NCBI GenBank assembly: GCA_022495995.1
Contig: JAFEMH010004900.1
Coordinates: forward strand, 1 to 64,000
Source: Adenophora triphylla var. japonica
Taxonomy: Eukaryota > Streptophyta > Magnoliopsida > Asterales > Campanulaceae
DNA: 64,000 nt
Reading direction: 5' to 3'
Under the pieces are notes generated by a model that worked only from the letters and a program-made list of their open reading frames with translations, was not told the DNA's origin and made no database searches. The position numbers and the translations under genes were made by a program. Of this stretch, positions 10,079 through 18,910 are shown piece after piece. Each line of letters opens with the position of its first letter. The stretch's first letter is position 1.

Positions 10079-11499
10079 TAAAGAAGAAATGTGAAGAGTA
10101 CTTCGAAAATACGCAGAGCTCTGAACATATGGATTATATTGTCCAAATGTTAAGTCTTACAGACATAGAAATAGAAAACCTAGGAGAAGAAAAACTAAAT
10201 GTTATTGTGGCTAAACCAACTGAAAATTATAGAGTAAACTTAAAAGAAGAAGAAATGGAAGGAAGCTCCAATCAAGAACAACATAGATATAGAAAGAGTC
10301 ATCAAAACCCATTCAGGGCAGGAGACCATAAAGGATATCATGGAGGAAGCTCACAAAAATTCACTCAATATAATATCCCTGAGGAGTATCAACCAACTAG
10401 GAGAACTAGTCAAAGTAACATCAATCTAAATCTAGACTGTGTCACAAATAGAGAACAATTAATTGAAGAATGGGATAATGAAATGAGACTAATCATTAAG
10501 ACAGATGAAAATCTAATTAATGATTTTGATCTAATTTTCACCTTAGCAAAGTGCAAAACTTCCGGAAACGTTAGGTTATTATTAGAACAATTAAATGTTT
10601 CACTTTTTATTAATGGAACAGGAGAAGAATTCCTAACCCACCTTACCAACTCAATATATACAGTCTTTGTAGGGAAAAACTATTTAACTCAAGGACTTGA
10701 AGAAAAAATTAAGAAAGCCGAAGAAGCTAGAAAAAGACTAGTTAGTCTACAAATATGTGATTTATGCCAATTAGAAAGTTTCTACTGTGACTACGAAAAA
10801 CACCTATTAGAAATACCAATGGGAGAATGGTCAAAATACGTAGAAGACTTCATAAGGAAAATCCCTTTTGCAGGAAAAGCTGTTCTACCTGAATATTTAC
10901 AATCAGGAGACGTGTTAAGAGGAAGCTTAGCTTATGCAAAGCTACTAATAACAAACTTTATGGAAAAGCATTGCGAGGAAATGAGAATAAAGAAAGCTAT
11001 GAAAAGCACATTTAATAAATGTTGTTCAAACTTTCCCCACCCTAGTAGCATGTATGGATGTGGGAACCAGAACAATAACAAATATAGGTATAAATACAAA
11101 AAGATAAAAAGGAAGTATAAACTTAAAAAACCAAGAAGATGGAATAACTCTTATAAATACAAAAGACCCTATAAAAGATTTTTTAGGAAAAATCCTAGAT
11201 ACCAGAAGAAGGATCTTGAGGAAAAACCTCAAGGAAAGGATGACCCTAAGGTCGAAGACAAAAAGAAGTTTTGTCCACAAGGAAAAACTACATGCCGTTG
11301 CTGGATTTGCAATGAAATAGGCCATTATGCCCGAGACTGTAAAAATAATACTAATTATAATAAAATAATAGAAGAATTACAAAGGTTTGAATTAGAACCA
11401 ATATTTAGTGATGAAGAAATCTCCGAAGGAGAAGAATTCTGGGAACTTACATCAGAAGAAGAAGAAGAAGATGAATCTGATACAGAGAATTCAGAATAA
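10075..11499 (+). CDS. Viral coat protein with CCHC zinc knuckle, S1
   Basis: A 474-residue caulimovirid capsid protein, uninterrupted. The central region is the capsid core. A lysine/arginine-rich stretch (about 340-385) precedes one retroviral-type zinc knuckle, CWICNEIGHYARDC (about 410-423), used for RNA packaging. The C-terminus is very acidic (SEEEEEDESDTENSE), as in caulimovirus precapsid proteins. The start overlaps VAP by ATGA. The POL start lies inside its 3' end in other copies. Confidence 0.9.
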   Translation: MIKKKCEEYFENTQSSEHMDYIVQMLSLTDIEIENLGEEKLNVIVAKPTENYRVNLKEEEMEGSSNQEQHRYRKSHQNPFRAGDHKGYHGGSSQKFTQYNIPEEYQPTRRTSQSNINLNLDCVTNREQLIEEWDNEMRLIIKTDENLINDFDLIFTLAKCKTSGNVRLLLEQLNVSLFINGTGEEFLTHLTNSIYTVFVGKNYLTQGLEEKIKKAEEARKRLVSLQICDLCQLESFYCDYEKHLLEIPMGEWSKYVEDFIRKIPFAGKAVLPEYLQSGDVLRGSLAYAKLLITNFMEKHCEEMRIKKAMKSTFNKCCSNFPHPSSMYGCGNQNNNKYRYKYKKIKRKYKLKKPRRWNNSYKYKRPYKRFFRKNPRYQKKDLEEKPQGKDDPKVEDKKKFCPQGKTTCRCWICNEIGHYARDCKNNTNYNKIIEELQRFELEPIFSDEEISEGEEFWELTSEEEEEDESDTENSE

Positions 11500-11520
11500 T
11501 TTACTTAGTCAAACTATCCC

Positions 11521-11523
11521 TTG
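11521..11523. other. Viral junction J1 (CP/POL start to VIIb upstream)
   Basis: POL-start sequence (ending actatcccttg) is joined to the region upstream of VIIb, both on the + strand. The three bases ttg occur in both parents, a short microhomology typical of end joining. Confidence 0.8.
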
Positions 11524-11543
11524 TAATATATACTATCAATAAA

Positions 11544-11786
11544 ATGTGTCGTTGGAAAGATTTTCATCCCAATAATATAGAATATTTAAATTACATGAGA
11601 AGATATATGAAAGCTAATATTTATCTCACTGAGAAATATGGGTTTAGTGAACATATGACCCGGAAAATCATCACAGACTTTGAAGAGTACATAGCATGCG
11701 ATTGTGTTTATATTCATCAAAAAAGGGAAGCTAGAAATTATCTAAGACAAACTCAACGATTTTATGAGAGATATTCTCAAATATAG
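11544..11786 (+). CDS. Viral small ORF VIIb, S2 copy
   Basis: An 80-residue open copy starting MCRWKDFHPNN and ending RFYERYSQI. It is paralogous to VIIa (13694-13951, 24554-24811): both share an NYM near residue 15, a FEEYI/LEEYI block, a cysteine/tyrosine-rich turn and a NYLRQ/GYLRQ...RFY C-terminus. It sits in the pregenomic RNA leader upstream of MP, like caulimovirus ORF VII. No known catalytic motif is seen. Function unknown. Confidence 0.65.
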   Translation: MCRWKDFHPNNIEYLNYMRRYMKANIYLTEKYGFSEHMTRKIITDFEEYIACDCVYIHQKREARNYLRQTQRFYERYSQI

Positions 11787-11797
11787 TCCAATATTTT

Positions 11798-12905
11798 ATG
11801 AAAAATAACAAAAACAAACTTCGTAGCGAAAAGCGTAGACAAAAATACCTTGCAAGTCGTAAGAAAAGAGATGTTCGAAGATATGGTATCAGAGCCTGTA
11901 CCCTCACCGGTATAAGACCCATGGCTAATTTAGAAATTGAAATAGATAACTCTCCCGATAGAGAAGATAATGAACAAGTATTTGATGAAGAAGGATACTA
12001 TGGCCAAGAACTCACCTTAGATGAGTCACTTCTACACCAAATAGAAAAAAACAGAGCTTGACCTCTTACCCTCTGAAGTTTTTAAGAAAAGGAACTTAAT
12101 CACTAAAATCTTGAAACCCAGGAAAAATATATGTATAACCTGTATAAGTACTAGGGAGTATCCCTTAGATATAAAAGATACTAATGGATTAATAGAAATT
12201 CCTTTCTTTAATAAACAAGAAATAGATAAGAAGATTCAAACTCTCAAAAGTAGGGAAGAAAGAAATTCCATAGGATTTATCCATATAGGAACAATAAAAA
12301 TTATGGTAAAATCCACATTTAATACAGGAATAGATTCCCCTTTAAAAGTAGCCCTTCTTGATAGAAGAATAAAAAATCCAAATGAAGCCATATTTGGAGG
12401 AATACAAGGTAACTTCGCTTACGGGAAAATTATGCTTACTTGTAATCCAAATATAGGAGTATCTTTGAAAGACAAAGAAATAAATCAAATATTATGTCTA
12501 GCACATAAATTTGAAAGACATAACTTAATGAGACAAGGAAACCATCCTTATACAATAACTTATAAAATAGGATACACTTTGTCAAACTCCCATCATAGTA
12601 TGGAATTCAAGACAAATAAAAGAATAGATATAGATGATCTTTTAAAAGACATAGGGAAAATATCAACTATACCTACTAGGGAGTTGACCCCCTTACTAGA
12701 TACCTGGACTATGGATTTAAACAACAATAGCAGGAGACTGTTAGGACAAGCACCTAGACTAATAATCCAAGAAGAACAAGAAGAAGAACCAAGTAAGAGA
12801 TCTTTCTCCAGAGTTCTTAGTAGAAAATATGGTTTGCCCCCCACAGATGACTTATATACTATATCAAGAAGAATAAACATGGCTGCAAACCAACTAGATG
12901 TCTAA
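11798..12905 (+). pseudogene. Viral movement protein, S2, one-base frameshift
   Basis: Second + strand MP copy with the same 30K core. An extra A in the run near 12046-12052 shifts the frame after HQIEKN, so it is open as two pieces (to 12061 and from 12111). Unlike S1 it keeps the full C-terminus, ending NQLDV, with its stop overlapping the ATF start at 12898. The leader before the primer site lacks a 12-bp duplication present in S1 and S4 (RKYVRKYG there, RRYG here). Confidence 0.88.
11884..11896 (+). promoter_or_regulatory. Viral tRNA-Met primer-binding site, S2
   Basis: Same TGGTATCAGAGCC site as at 8335, again between VIIb and the MP ATG. Confidence 0.85.
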
Positions 12906-13259
12906 TCATAGTGAACATCCTCATATTTATCATAAGAAAAGATACATAGGATTAGAAATACAAAACGTATCTAGAGGAGACCCAAATTACCTCTTTTCAG
13001 GAGGAAAAGGCATTGAGGGATGCACTAAACAGTTAAATAATATAAATGCAGTAGTAGGAAATATACACATTATGTGTAACCTCATTTGCAAAGCCTTAGG
13101 GATGAATACCTCTTTTTATAAAGAAAACCTTGAAGAAGGGATTCAAGAAAAACAATTACAAATATATTTGCTAACTGAAAAAGAAAGGACAGAATTACCT
13201 TTAATAAAGGAAAAAATAGAATCTTTAGAACGAAGGATAATGAATCTTGAAAGAAAGAT
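12898..13259 (+). pseudogene. Viral ATF-like protein, S2, cut by inversion junction
   Basis: Same N-terminus as the other ATF copies and open until junction J2, where it loses the end of the coiled coil. The open frame continues to 13362 by reading antisense MP-leader sequence, so the last ~34 residues of that frame are not viral ATF. Confidence 0.8.
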
Positions 13260-13260
13260 C
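13259..13260. other. Viral junction J2 (head-on inversion)
   Basis: The + strand ATF sequence ends aagaaagat and is followed by reverse-strand MP-leader sequence ccatattttcg. Orientation of the array changes here. There is at most one base of shared sequence. Confidence 0.8.
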
Positions 13261-13360
13261 CATATTTTCGAACATATTTTCGAACATCTCTTTTCTTACG
13301 ACTTGCAAGGTATTTTTGTCTACGCTTTTCGCTACGAAGTTTGTTTTTGTTATTTTTCAT
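13260..13360 (-). pseudogene. Viral MP leader fragment, S3
   Basis: Reverse-strand copy of the basic leader (MKNNKNKLRSEKRRQ) that precedes MP. It stops just before the primer-binding site because of junction J2. The MP body is absent from this segment. Confidence 0.75.
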
Positions 13361-13371
13361 AAAATATTGGA

Positions 13372-13614
13372 CTATATTTGAGAATATCTCTCATAAAATC
13401 GTTGAGTTTGTCTTAGATAATTTCTAGCTTCCCTTTTTTGATGAATATAAACACAATCGCATGCTATGTACTCTTCAAAGTCTGTGATGATTTTCTGGGT
13501 CATATGTTCACTAAACCCATATTTCTCAGTGAGATAAATATTAGCTTTCATATATCTTCTCATGTAATTTAAATATTCTATATTATTGGGATGAAAATTT
13601 TTCCAACGACACAT
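13372..13614 (-). CDS. Viral small ORF VIIb, S3 copy
   Basis: Open copy, start chosen at MCRWKNF. The frame is open 14 codons further upstream (MYFHLLFVIYTINK), but that extension is not kept in the + strand copies, where the joined flank differs. It lies 79 bp downstream of VIIa on the same strand, ahead of the MP leader. Confidence 0.6.
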   Translation of the reverse strand: MCRWKNFHPNNIEYLNYMRRYMKANIYLTEKYGFSEHMTQKIITDFEEYIACDCVYIHQKREARNYLRQTQRFYERYSQI

Positions 13615-13693
13615 TTTATTGATAGTATATATTACAAACAATAAGTGGAAATACAAAGCATGATACTGATTAAAAAAAATACAGATAAATATC

Positions 13694-13951
13694 TTACTGT
13701 CTTGGATTACGGGTGTGTTTCTTATAGAAACGTTTCGCTTGTCTGAGATAGCCTCTAGCTATTTTTTTCTGTCTATAGAACACTCCCTCATGAGAGATAT
13801 ATTTTTCAAGATCACGAATGATACATGTAGTAATAGATGCTTGTATTCTATTTTCCAAAACAAGTTTCTTTATAGAATGAAATTCTTTGATCATATAATT
13901 GAGATAATCTATGTTATCATAAAAATTTTCGGTCCAACCATAAGTTCTCAT
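13694..13951 (-). CDS. Viral small ORF VIIa, S3 copy
   Basis: An 85-residue ORF, first after the promoter region. It begins MRTYGWTENFYDN and ends HTRNPRQ. It aligns with VIIb along its length (DNIDYLNYM against NNIEYLNYM; GYLRQAKRFY against NYLRQTQRFY), so the pair arose by tandem duplication. Caulimoviruses normally have a single ORF VII here. Its role is unknown; being in the leader, it may also affect translation of downstream ORFs. Confidence 0.65.
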   Translation of the reverse strand: MRTYGWTENFYDNIDYLNYMIKEFHSIKKLVLENRIQASITTCIIRDLEKYISHEGVFYRQKKIARGYLRQAKRFYKKHTRNPRQ

Positions 13952-14112
13952 TTTAAATAGAGTATTACCTTGATAGGTTAAGATAAGTGTAAGACTTTGA
14001 GTGCCTCCTTGCCACAGTTTGCTAACTGCCCGCGGATTGCTCTCCTCACTCTTTTATGTCTAGCTATTTCACTTAGACTGAATAAAGATATTCGAGAGAA
14101 ACCATTCTCAAT

Positions 14113-14118
14113 TTTATT
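14113..14118 (-). terminator. Candidate polyadenylation signal, S3
   Basis: AATAAA on the reverse strand, 33 bp downstream of the TATA box. Placing it just inside the transcript start would give a very short terminal redundancy, so the true signal could be elsewhere. Confidence 0.4.
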
Positions 14119-14150
14119 TCTGCTCCCCTTCAAACATTTACAATGCCTCC

Positions 14151-14157
14151 TTATATA
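14151..14157 (-). promoter_or_regulatory. TATA box of the viral pregenomic promoter, S3
   Basis: TATATAA in the context CTATATAAGGAGG, resembling the TATA context of caulimovirus pregenomic RNA promoters. Same sequence at 18723-18729 and 25011-25017. Confidence 0.75.
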
Positions 14158-14338
14158 GATGGAGGATGGCTACGGATTTCAAACACGGATTTAAAACTAA
14201 AATTAAAAGGCATAAGATGCCCGACAGGATAAAAGGTGGACACGCAGATCCATAAAGGAAAAGATGAAAAAGATGGGCACGTTGTCCCCTTTACATAATT
14301 GATCTTAAAGATTCTTCAGCCGACGCTATAGGACAAAA

Positions 14339-15808
14339 TTACATGTCTTCTTTATCTTCTCCGAAAAGAGAGTCAGTGGAGGTGGTCTCATCATCCCTTA
14401 TTTTCCGTCTTTCTTGACTCTTATTGATACAATATGGACACATGTGGTCTGGTGGGGCCATGTCACACCATTGCCTTCTTGTGTGTTCTGATATTTTAAG
14501 TTTTCCATCCAGGAAGCTGGCTTCATTAGTAGCAATATTTTCCAATTCATGAGTGGTAATTACATTAGGGAAATTTGATATTACCACAACTTTATTGTTG
14601 CAGTAGTTGATCTTCTTCTTACTGTCTGAAAAAATCTCAGTATATTTTTTGTAGACATTTCTGAGTCTTGATGGTCTTAAGGCTGTTGCCAATTCTTCTA
14701 CATCTTCCGTTATTTTCTTGGCCTGGGGTAATTCGAACCTTACGTCTTTCTTAGCTAATCCCACCTCAATCCAGTGGTAAGGAAGGAAATATTCCTCTTC
14801 GTCCCAATCCAGTAATGAACTAGTAACTTTGACATATATGTCTCGATCTCCGGATCCTATGACTTTGGTCTGATAATTCTTGATTGCATGAAAAATAGGC
14901 TTTGGTAATAAGCTTAATTCAATCAAATTGTTACTTGGATAAACCATAGATAATAGTCCACAATCGTAGACTTCTTTGACCATTTCGGGTCTAGCTTTTT
15001 CAAAGAAAGCATATAAAGAAATTCTCCTTTTATCAATTGTGAAAAAACATTGTTCTTTAATTTCATCTGAGGCTTCTGCCATATTGAAATAATGAAAAAA
15101 CCTTTCTTTATTGATAGAACTAATTTCTTCATGAAGGACCAACTTGGACCTGTTAATCCTGTTTCTTATGGCCTCATGGACTTGAGACTTGGGTTCAGGG
15201 GCTTTTGGTGTATGAATTTGTGGTTTTATGCTAGGTGAAGGTTTTGACTGGATCATCTGACTATAAGTTTTTTGGTCATTTAGGGCCAAGGTTTTCCTGT
15301 AGTTGAAAAAGGCTCTTTGGGCCTCTTCTGGGCTATTGAATGACTGATGATGGTTATTTCCTATTAAAGGAGCTATTTTTGCCCATTCGGTATAGATACC
15401 TTGGTTAGGGCCTGAATAAAGGACATAATATTTGGAAATATTTTTGGTTTGGGGAGAAAAAGAAAGTTCCCCGATAGTCTTATTTTCCGAAGACTGGGAC
15501 GGATTTTCCTTTGAAAGGAATATACCTTCAAGAGGTGTAATTATGCTCTTATTATGAGCTAAACTAATCTCTATAGGAGATTTTGAGACTGTTGTCTCTA
15601 AATTCTTGCTATTGCAAGTGCCCTTACTATGGATAATACTATCCTCGTTGCATATAGAGGATGTTATACTTTTTGGAGTTAAGTCTCCTTCCTTCATTTT
15701 GCCATATATTCTTTCTAATTTTCTCAATTGAGATTCTTTTTCAAGGATTTCTCCTTTTAGCTGAAGAATTTGATCTTCTATCTCCTCTTTTGTGCTTGAT
15801 GTGCTCAT
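14339..15808 (-). CDS. Viral transactivator/viroplasmin (TAV, P6-like), S3
   Basis: An uninterrupted 489-residue homologue of the caulimovirus inclusion-body protein, which allows reinitiation on polycistronic RNA and forms viroplasms. A coiled coil spans about 7-40. The RNase H-like viroplasmin minidomain is at about 127-175 (YYVLYSGPNQGIY, then FNSPEEAQRAFFNYRK). Near the C-terminus is a Cys/His cluster (WCDMAPPDHMCPYC) that could bind zinc. Its ATG is only 6 bp after the POL stop, so there is no separate small intergenic region as in CaMV. Confidence 0.9.
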   Translation of the reverse strand: MSTSSTKEEIEDQILQLKGEILEKESQLRKLERIYGKMKEGDLTPKSITSSICNEDSIIHSKGTCNSKNLETTVSKSPIEISLAHNKSIITPLEGIFLSKENPSQSSENKTIGELSFSPQTKNISKYYVLYSGPNQGIYTEWAKIAPLIGNNHHQSFNSPEEAQRAFFNYRKTLALNDQKTYSQMIQSKPSPSIKPQIHTPKAPEPKSQVHEAIRNRINRSKLVLHEEISSINKERFFHYFNMAEASDEIKEQCFFTIDKRRISLYAFFEKARPEMVKEVYDCGLLSMVYPSNNLIELSLLPKPIFHAIKNYQTKVIGSGDRDIYVKVTSSLLDWDEEEYFLPYHWIEVGLAKKDVRFELPQAKKITEDVEELATALRPSRLRNVYKKYTEIFSDSKKKINYCNNKVVVISNFPNVITTHELENIATNEASFLDGKLKISEHTRRQWCDMAPPDHMCPYCINKSQERRKIRDDETTSTDSLFGEDKEDM

Positions 15809-15814
15809 GCCAGC

Positions 15815-17986
15815 TCAGCTGTTCTTGGAACCTTGATATTCTCTTGTCATAATATCAGCGAGTACATTCTTTGTTCCTGAAATGTGTTCTATTTCAAAAT
15901 CATAATAATTTAGCCATTGTTGCCATCTTACCAGCCTGGCTTGTTTGTAATCTCCTTTTATGGTAGTTCTTATGAAATAAGATACATTTTTGTTGTCAGT
16001 TCTTACCAGAAACTTGTAAGGAAGCAAATATACTTTGAAAGCTTTAATAGTTTTTATTAAAGAAAGAATCTCCTTTTTATTGCTGTGATATCTTGTTTCA
16101 GCAGGACTAAATGTTCCGGATGAATATCTACATACTAATTCCTGATTATCAGGTGTAAGAGCTTTTAATACCCCTCCCCAATATAGGTCAGATGCATCAC
16201 ATTCTGTAATGGGTTTGTCTCTACGACTGGGGTTATAAAGGTCAGGAAGAGTTTTCACTTGACCTTTAATTTTCCTTACTGTTTCTGTATCTTGATCAGT
16301 CCATGACCATTTTATTTCCTTTTTGAGTTTTATTTGTAAAGGATGCCTAAGACTAGCAATTTTCGGATAATATCCAGAAATATAATTAAGCAGTCCGAGA
16401 AACCTTTCTACAGTTTTTCTGTCTTGTAATTGGTCAGGAAAATCACTAAGGTGGACTACTATATGTTTTTGTAAGACATGTTTTCCACGGTCAATGGTCA
16501 GACCTAGGAAATTTATTTGTGTTTTACATAGTTGAGCCTTCTTCTTACTTAGTACTATTCCATAGTCTAAGCACCTTTGTAAAACATTATTGACATGTTT
16601 CTCATGTTGTTTTTCTGTTTCAGAGAATACAATGATATCATCTACGTATACTGCACAGTATTCAGAAAAATCATTTGAAAGACTTTCATCCATGTGTCTC
16701 TGGAATATAGAGGGTGCTTGTTTTAAGCCAAAGGGCATAACTATCCATTCAAAATGTCCTTGAGGACATGTGAAGGCTGTAAGCTCAATAGAACTTTTGG
16801 TTAATCTTACCTGCCAGAATCCTGACTTACAGTCGAAGCTGCTGTAGTAATTTTTTCCTCCAATTCTTTGTAATAGTTGTTCCTTGTTAGGCAAAAGATA
16901 TCCATCTCCTTTTGTATGATCATTTAACATTTTGTAGTTTACTACCATTCTCTTTTTTCCTCGTTTTTGTTCTGAATGTTTGTTTACCATGAAGGCTGGA
17001 GAGAAATGGAGGCTTCTAGTTTTTCTTATTACTTTTAATTCTAGTAGTTCATTAATTTGTTTTTTAAATTCTTCACGGTCTTGTGGAGAGTATTGCATAG
17101 GCTTGGTTTTTATTATTTTATTGGGATCCAATAATTCTATATGGGCTGTAAACTTACTTTTATTAATTCGTTCATCTAAAGGATGTTCAGAGCATACTTT
17201 GTCAAGCAAATCTTCTATGTCTTGTAGTGAATAAATTGTTTCGAGAGGGTCTCCTCCCTCCTTCCCCTCATCAAAAGTGGAAATGTTATAGCTATCAGGA
17301 TCAGTGATAGGTGTAACATTTTCAGGATTAGGAGTTGGAAGTGTTGTTCCTAACTTTTTACTTGCTAAGAATCCTTCTTGTCCATGGAAATAAGCCTTAG
17401 TTATTTTTCTTATGCTAATAGCTATATTGTTTTTATAAAAGGTGATTGTATCCTTATATTGAGCGAAAGGCTCATATAACCTACAGAAGTTATTTCCTAA
17501 CGTTATGTCCCCTGTGGTTTCTACTTGGTATAATGTTGGAATTACAAATGTGACTCCACTTATTTGTACTTGTATCTGTTCTGCTACCTTATCCATGGTC
17601 ATTATTTCATCATTAGCTATTCTAGCTTTTATAGGACTTTTAGTTTGGACCCAGAATTCTTCTGGTATAACTAATTTATTTGCTGTGCACATACTTGCTC
17701 CTGTATCTATATACATATCTAAGGAATATTTTTTATATCCTTTAAAATAAAAGTATCCTTTTATGTAAATGCTATTGGGATTAGTCTTACTTAAGGACAT
17801 AATATTTTCATTTGTATTGTCCAAAATACAATTATTTTTTGTTTCCCAAATTGTATTATCTGTTTCTTCTTCCCAAGGGATAGTTTGACTAAGTAAATTA
17901 TTCTGAATTCTCTGTATCAGATTCATCTTCTTCTTCTTCTGATGTAAGTTCCCAGAATTCTTCTCCTTCGGAGATTTCTTCATCAC
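15815..17986 (-). CDS. Viral protease-reverse transcriptase-RNase H (POL), S3
   Basis: An uninterrupted 723-residue caulimovirid polyprotein. The aspartic protease active site DTGA is at 94-97. RT motifs run from about 330 to 520, with SFDCKSGFWQVRL near 383 and the catalytic YVDD at 447-450. The RNase H domain is about 590-715, with the acidic residues in ECDASDLYWGG and RTDNKN. The start codon lies inside the CP 3' end (about 89 nt overlap, different frame), as seen also at 28348. No integrase follows, which separates it from Ty3/gypsy elements. Confidence 0.93.
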   Translation of the reverse strand: MMKKSPKEKNSGNLHQKKKKMNLIQRIQNNLLSQTIPWEEETDNTIWETKNNCILDNTNENIMSLSKTNPNSIYIKGYFYFKGYKKYSLDMYIDTGASMCTANKLVIPEEFWVQTKSPIKARIANDEIMTMDKVAEQIQVQISGVTFVIPTLYQVETTGDITLGNNFCRLYEPFAQYKDTITFYKNNIAISIRKITKAYFHGQEGFLASKKLGTTLPTPNPENVTPITDPDSYNISTFDEGKEGGDPLETIYSLQDIEDLLDKVCSEHPLDERINKSKFTAHIELLDPNKIIKTKPMQYSPQDREEFKKQINELLELKVIRKTRSLHFSPAFMVNKHSEQKRGKKRMVVNYKMLNDHTKGDGYLLPNKEQLLQRIGGKNYYSSFDCKSGFWQVRLTKSSIELTAFTCPQGHFEWIVMPFGLKQAPSIFQRHMDESLSNDFSEYCAVYVDDIIVFSETEKQHEKHVNNVLQRCLDYGIVLSKKKAQLCKTQINFLGLTIDRGKHVLQKHIVVHLSDFPDQLQDRKTVERFLGLLNYISGYYPKIASLRHPLQIKLKKEIKWSWTDQDTETVRKIKGQVKTLPDLYNPSRRDKPITECDASDLYWGGVLKALTPDNQELVCRYSSGTFSPAETRYHSNKKEILSLIKTIKAFKVYLLPYKFLVRTDNKNVSYFIRTTIKGDYKQARLVRWQQWLNYYDFEIEHISGTKNVLADIMTREYQGSKNS

Positions 17987-18682
17987 TAAATATTGGTTCT
18001 AATTCAAACCTTTGTAATTCTTCTATTATTTTATTATAATTAGTATTATTTTTACAGTCTCGGGCATAATGGCCTATTTCATTGCAAATCCAGCAACGGC
18101 ATGTAGTTTTTCCTTGTGGACAAAACTTCTTTTTGTCTTCGACCTTAGGGTCATCCTTTCCTTGAGGTTTTTCCTCAAGATCCTTCTTCTGGTATCTAGG
18201 ATTTTTCCTAAAAAATCTTTTATAGGGTCTTTTGTATTTATAAGAGTTATTCCATCTTCTTGGTTTTTTAAGTTTATACTTCCTTTTTATCTTTTTGTAT
18301 TTATACCTATATTTGTTATTGTTCTGGTTCCCACATCCATACATGCTACTAGGGTGGGGAAAGTTTGAACAACATTTATTAAATGTGCTTTTCATAGCTT
18401 TCTTTATTCTCATTTCCTCGCAATGCTTTTCCATAAAGTTTGTTATTAGTAGCTTTGCATAAGCTAAGCTTCCTCTTAACACGTCTCCTGATTGTAAATA
18501 TTCAGGTAGAACAGCTTTTCCTGCAAAAGGGATTTTCCTTATGAAGTCTTCTACGTATTTTGACCATTCTCCCATTGGTATTTCTAATAGGTGTTTTTCG
18601 TAGTCACAGTAGAAACTTTCTAATTTGCATAAATCACATATTTGTAGACTAACTAGTCTTTTTCTAGCTTCTTCGGCTTTCT
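17898..18682 (-). pseudogene. Viral coat protein, 3' part only, S3
   Basis: The reverse-strand CP copy begins at junction J3 within the capsid core and runs to the normal stop, keeping the basic stretch, the zinc knuckle and the acidic tail (one glutamate shorter than S1). The N-terminal ~213 residues are missing. POL starts within its 3' end. Confidence 0.88.
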
Positions 18683-18683
18683 A
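18682..18683. other. Viral junction J3 (intergenic region to CP)
   Basis: On the reverse strand the intergenic region, cut just after AATAAAAT, is joined to the middle of CP. VIIa through the first half of CP are therefore missing at this join. No microhomology is evident. Confidence 0.75.
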
Positions 18684-18910
18684 TTTTATTTCTGCTCCCC
18701 TTCAAACATTTACAATGCCTCCTTATATAGATGGAGGATGGCTACGGATTTCAAACACGGATTTAAAACTAAAATTAAAAGGCATAAGATGCCCGACAGG
18801 ATAAAAGGTGGACACGCAGATCCATAAAGGAAAAGATGAAAAAGATGGGCACGTTGTCCCCTTTACATAATTGATCTTAAAGATTCTTCAGCCGACGCTA
18901 TAGGACAAAA
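18683..18910 (-). promoter_or_regulatory. Viral intergenic region, truncated, S4
   Basis: Contains the TATA box (18723-18729) and AATAAA but stops at junction J3, so the promoter now reads into the S3 CP fragment and then POL and TAV. Confidence 0.7.

Larger units (their letters stand above)
13952..14338 (-). promoter_or_regulatory. Viral intergenic region with 35S-like promoter, S3
   Basis: The 387 bp between the TAV stop and VIIa. On the reverse strand it carries CTATATAAGGAGG (TATA at 14151-14157) and, 33 bp downstream, AATAAA (14113-14118). This is the place of the pregenomic RNA promoter and polyadenylation signal of caulimovirids. The region is shorter than the usual 600-700 bp because the small ORFs start early. 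Enhancer motifs were not identified with confidence. Confidence 0.75.

Noticed and set aside
15815..17986. POL as a Ty3/gypsy retrotransposon polyprotein
   Set aside because: No integrase or LTRs; neighbours are MP, ATF, CP and TAV, which are pararetroviral.
18069..18368. Forward 99-codon ORF (also seen reversed at 11026 and 27966)
   Set aside because: It is the complement of the viral CP basic and zinc-knuckle region, repeated only because CP is repeated.
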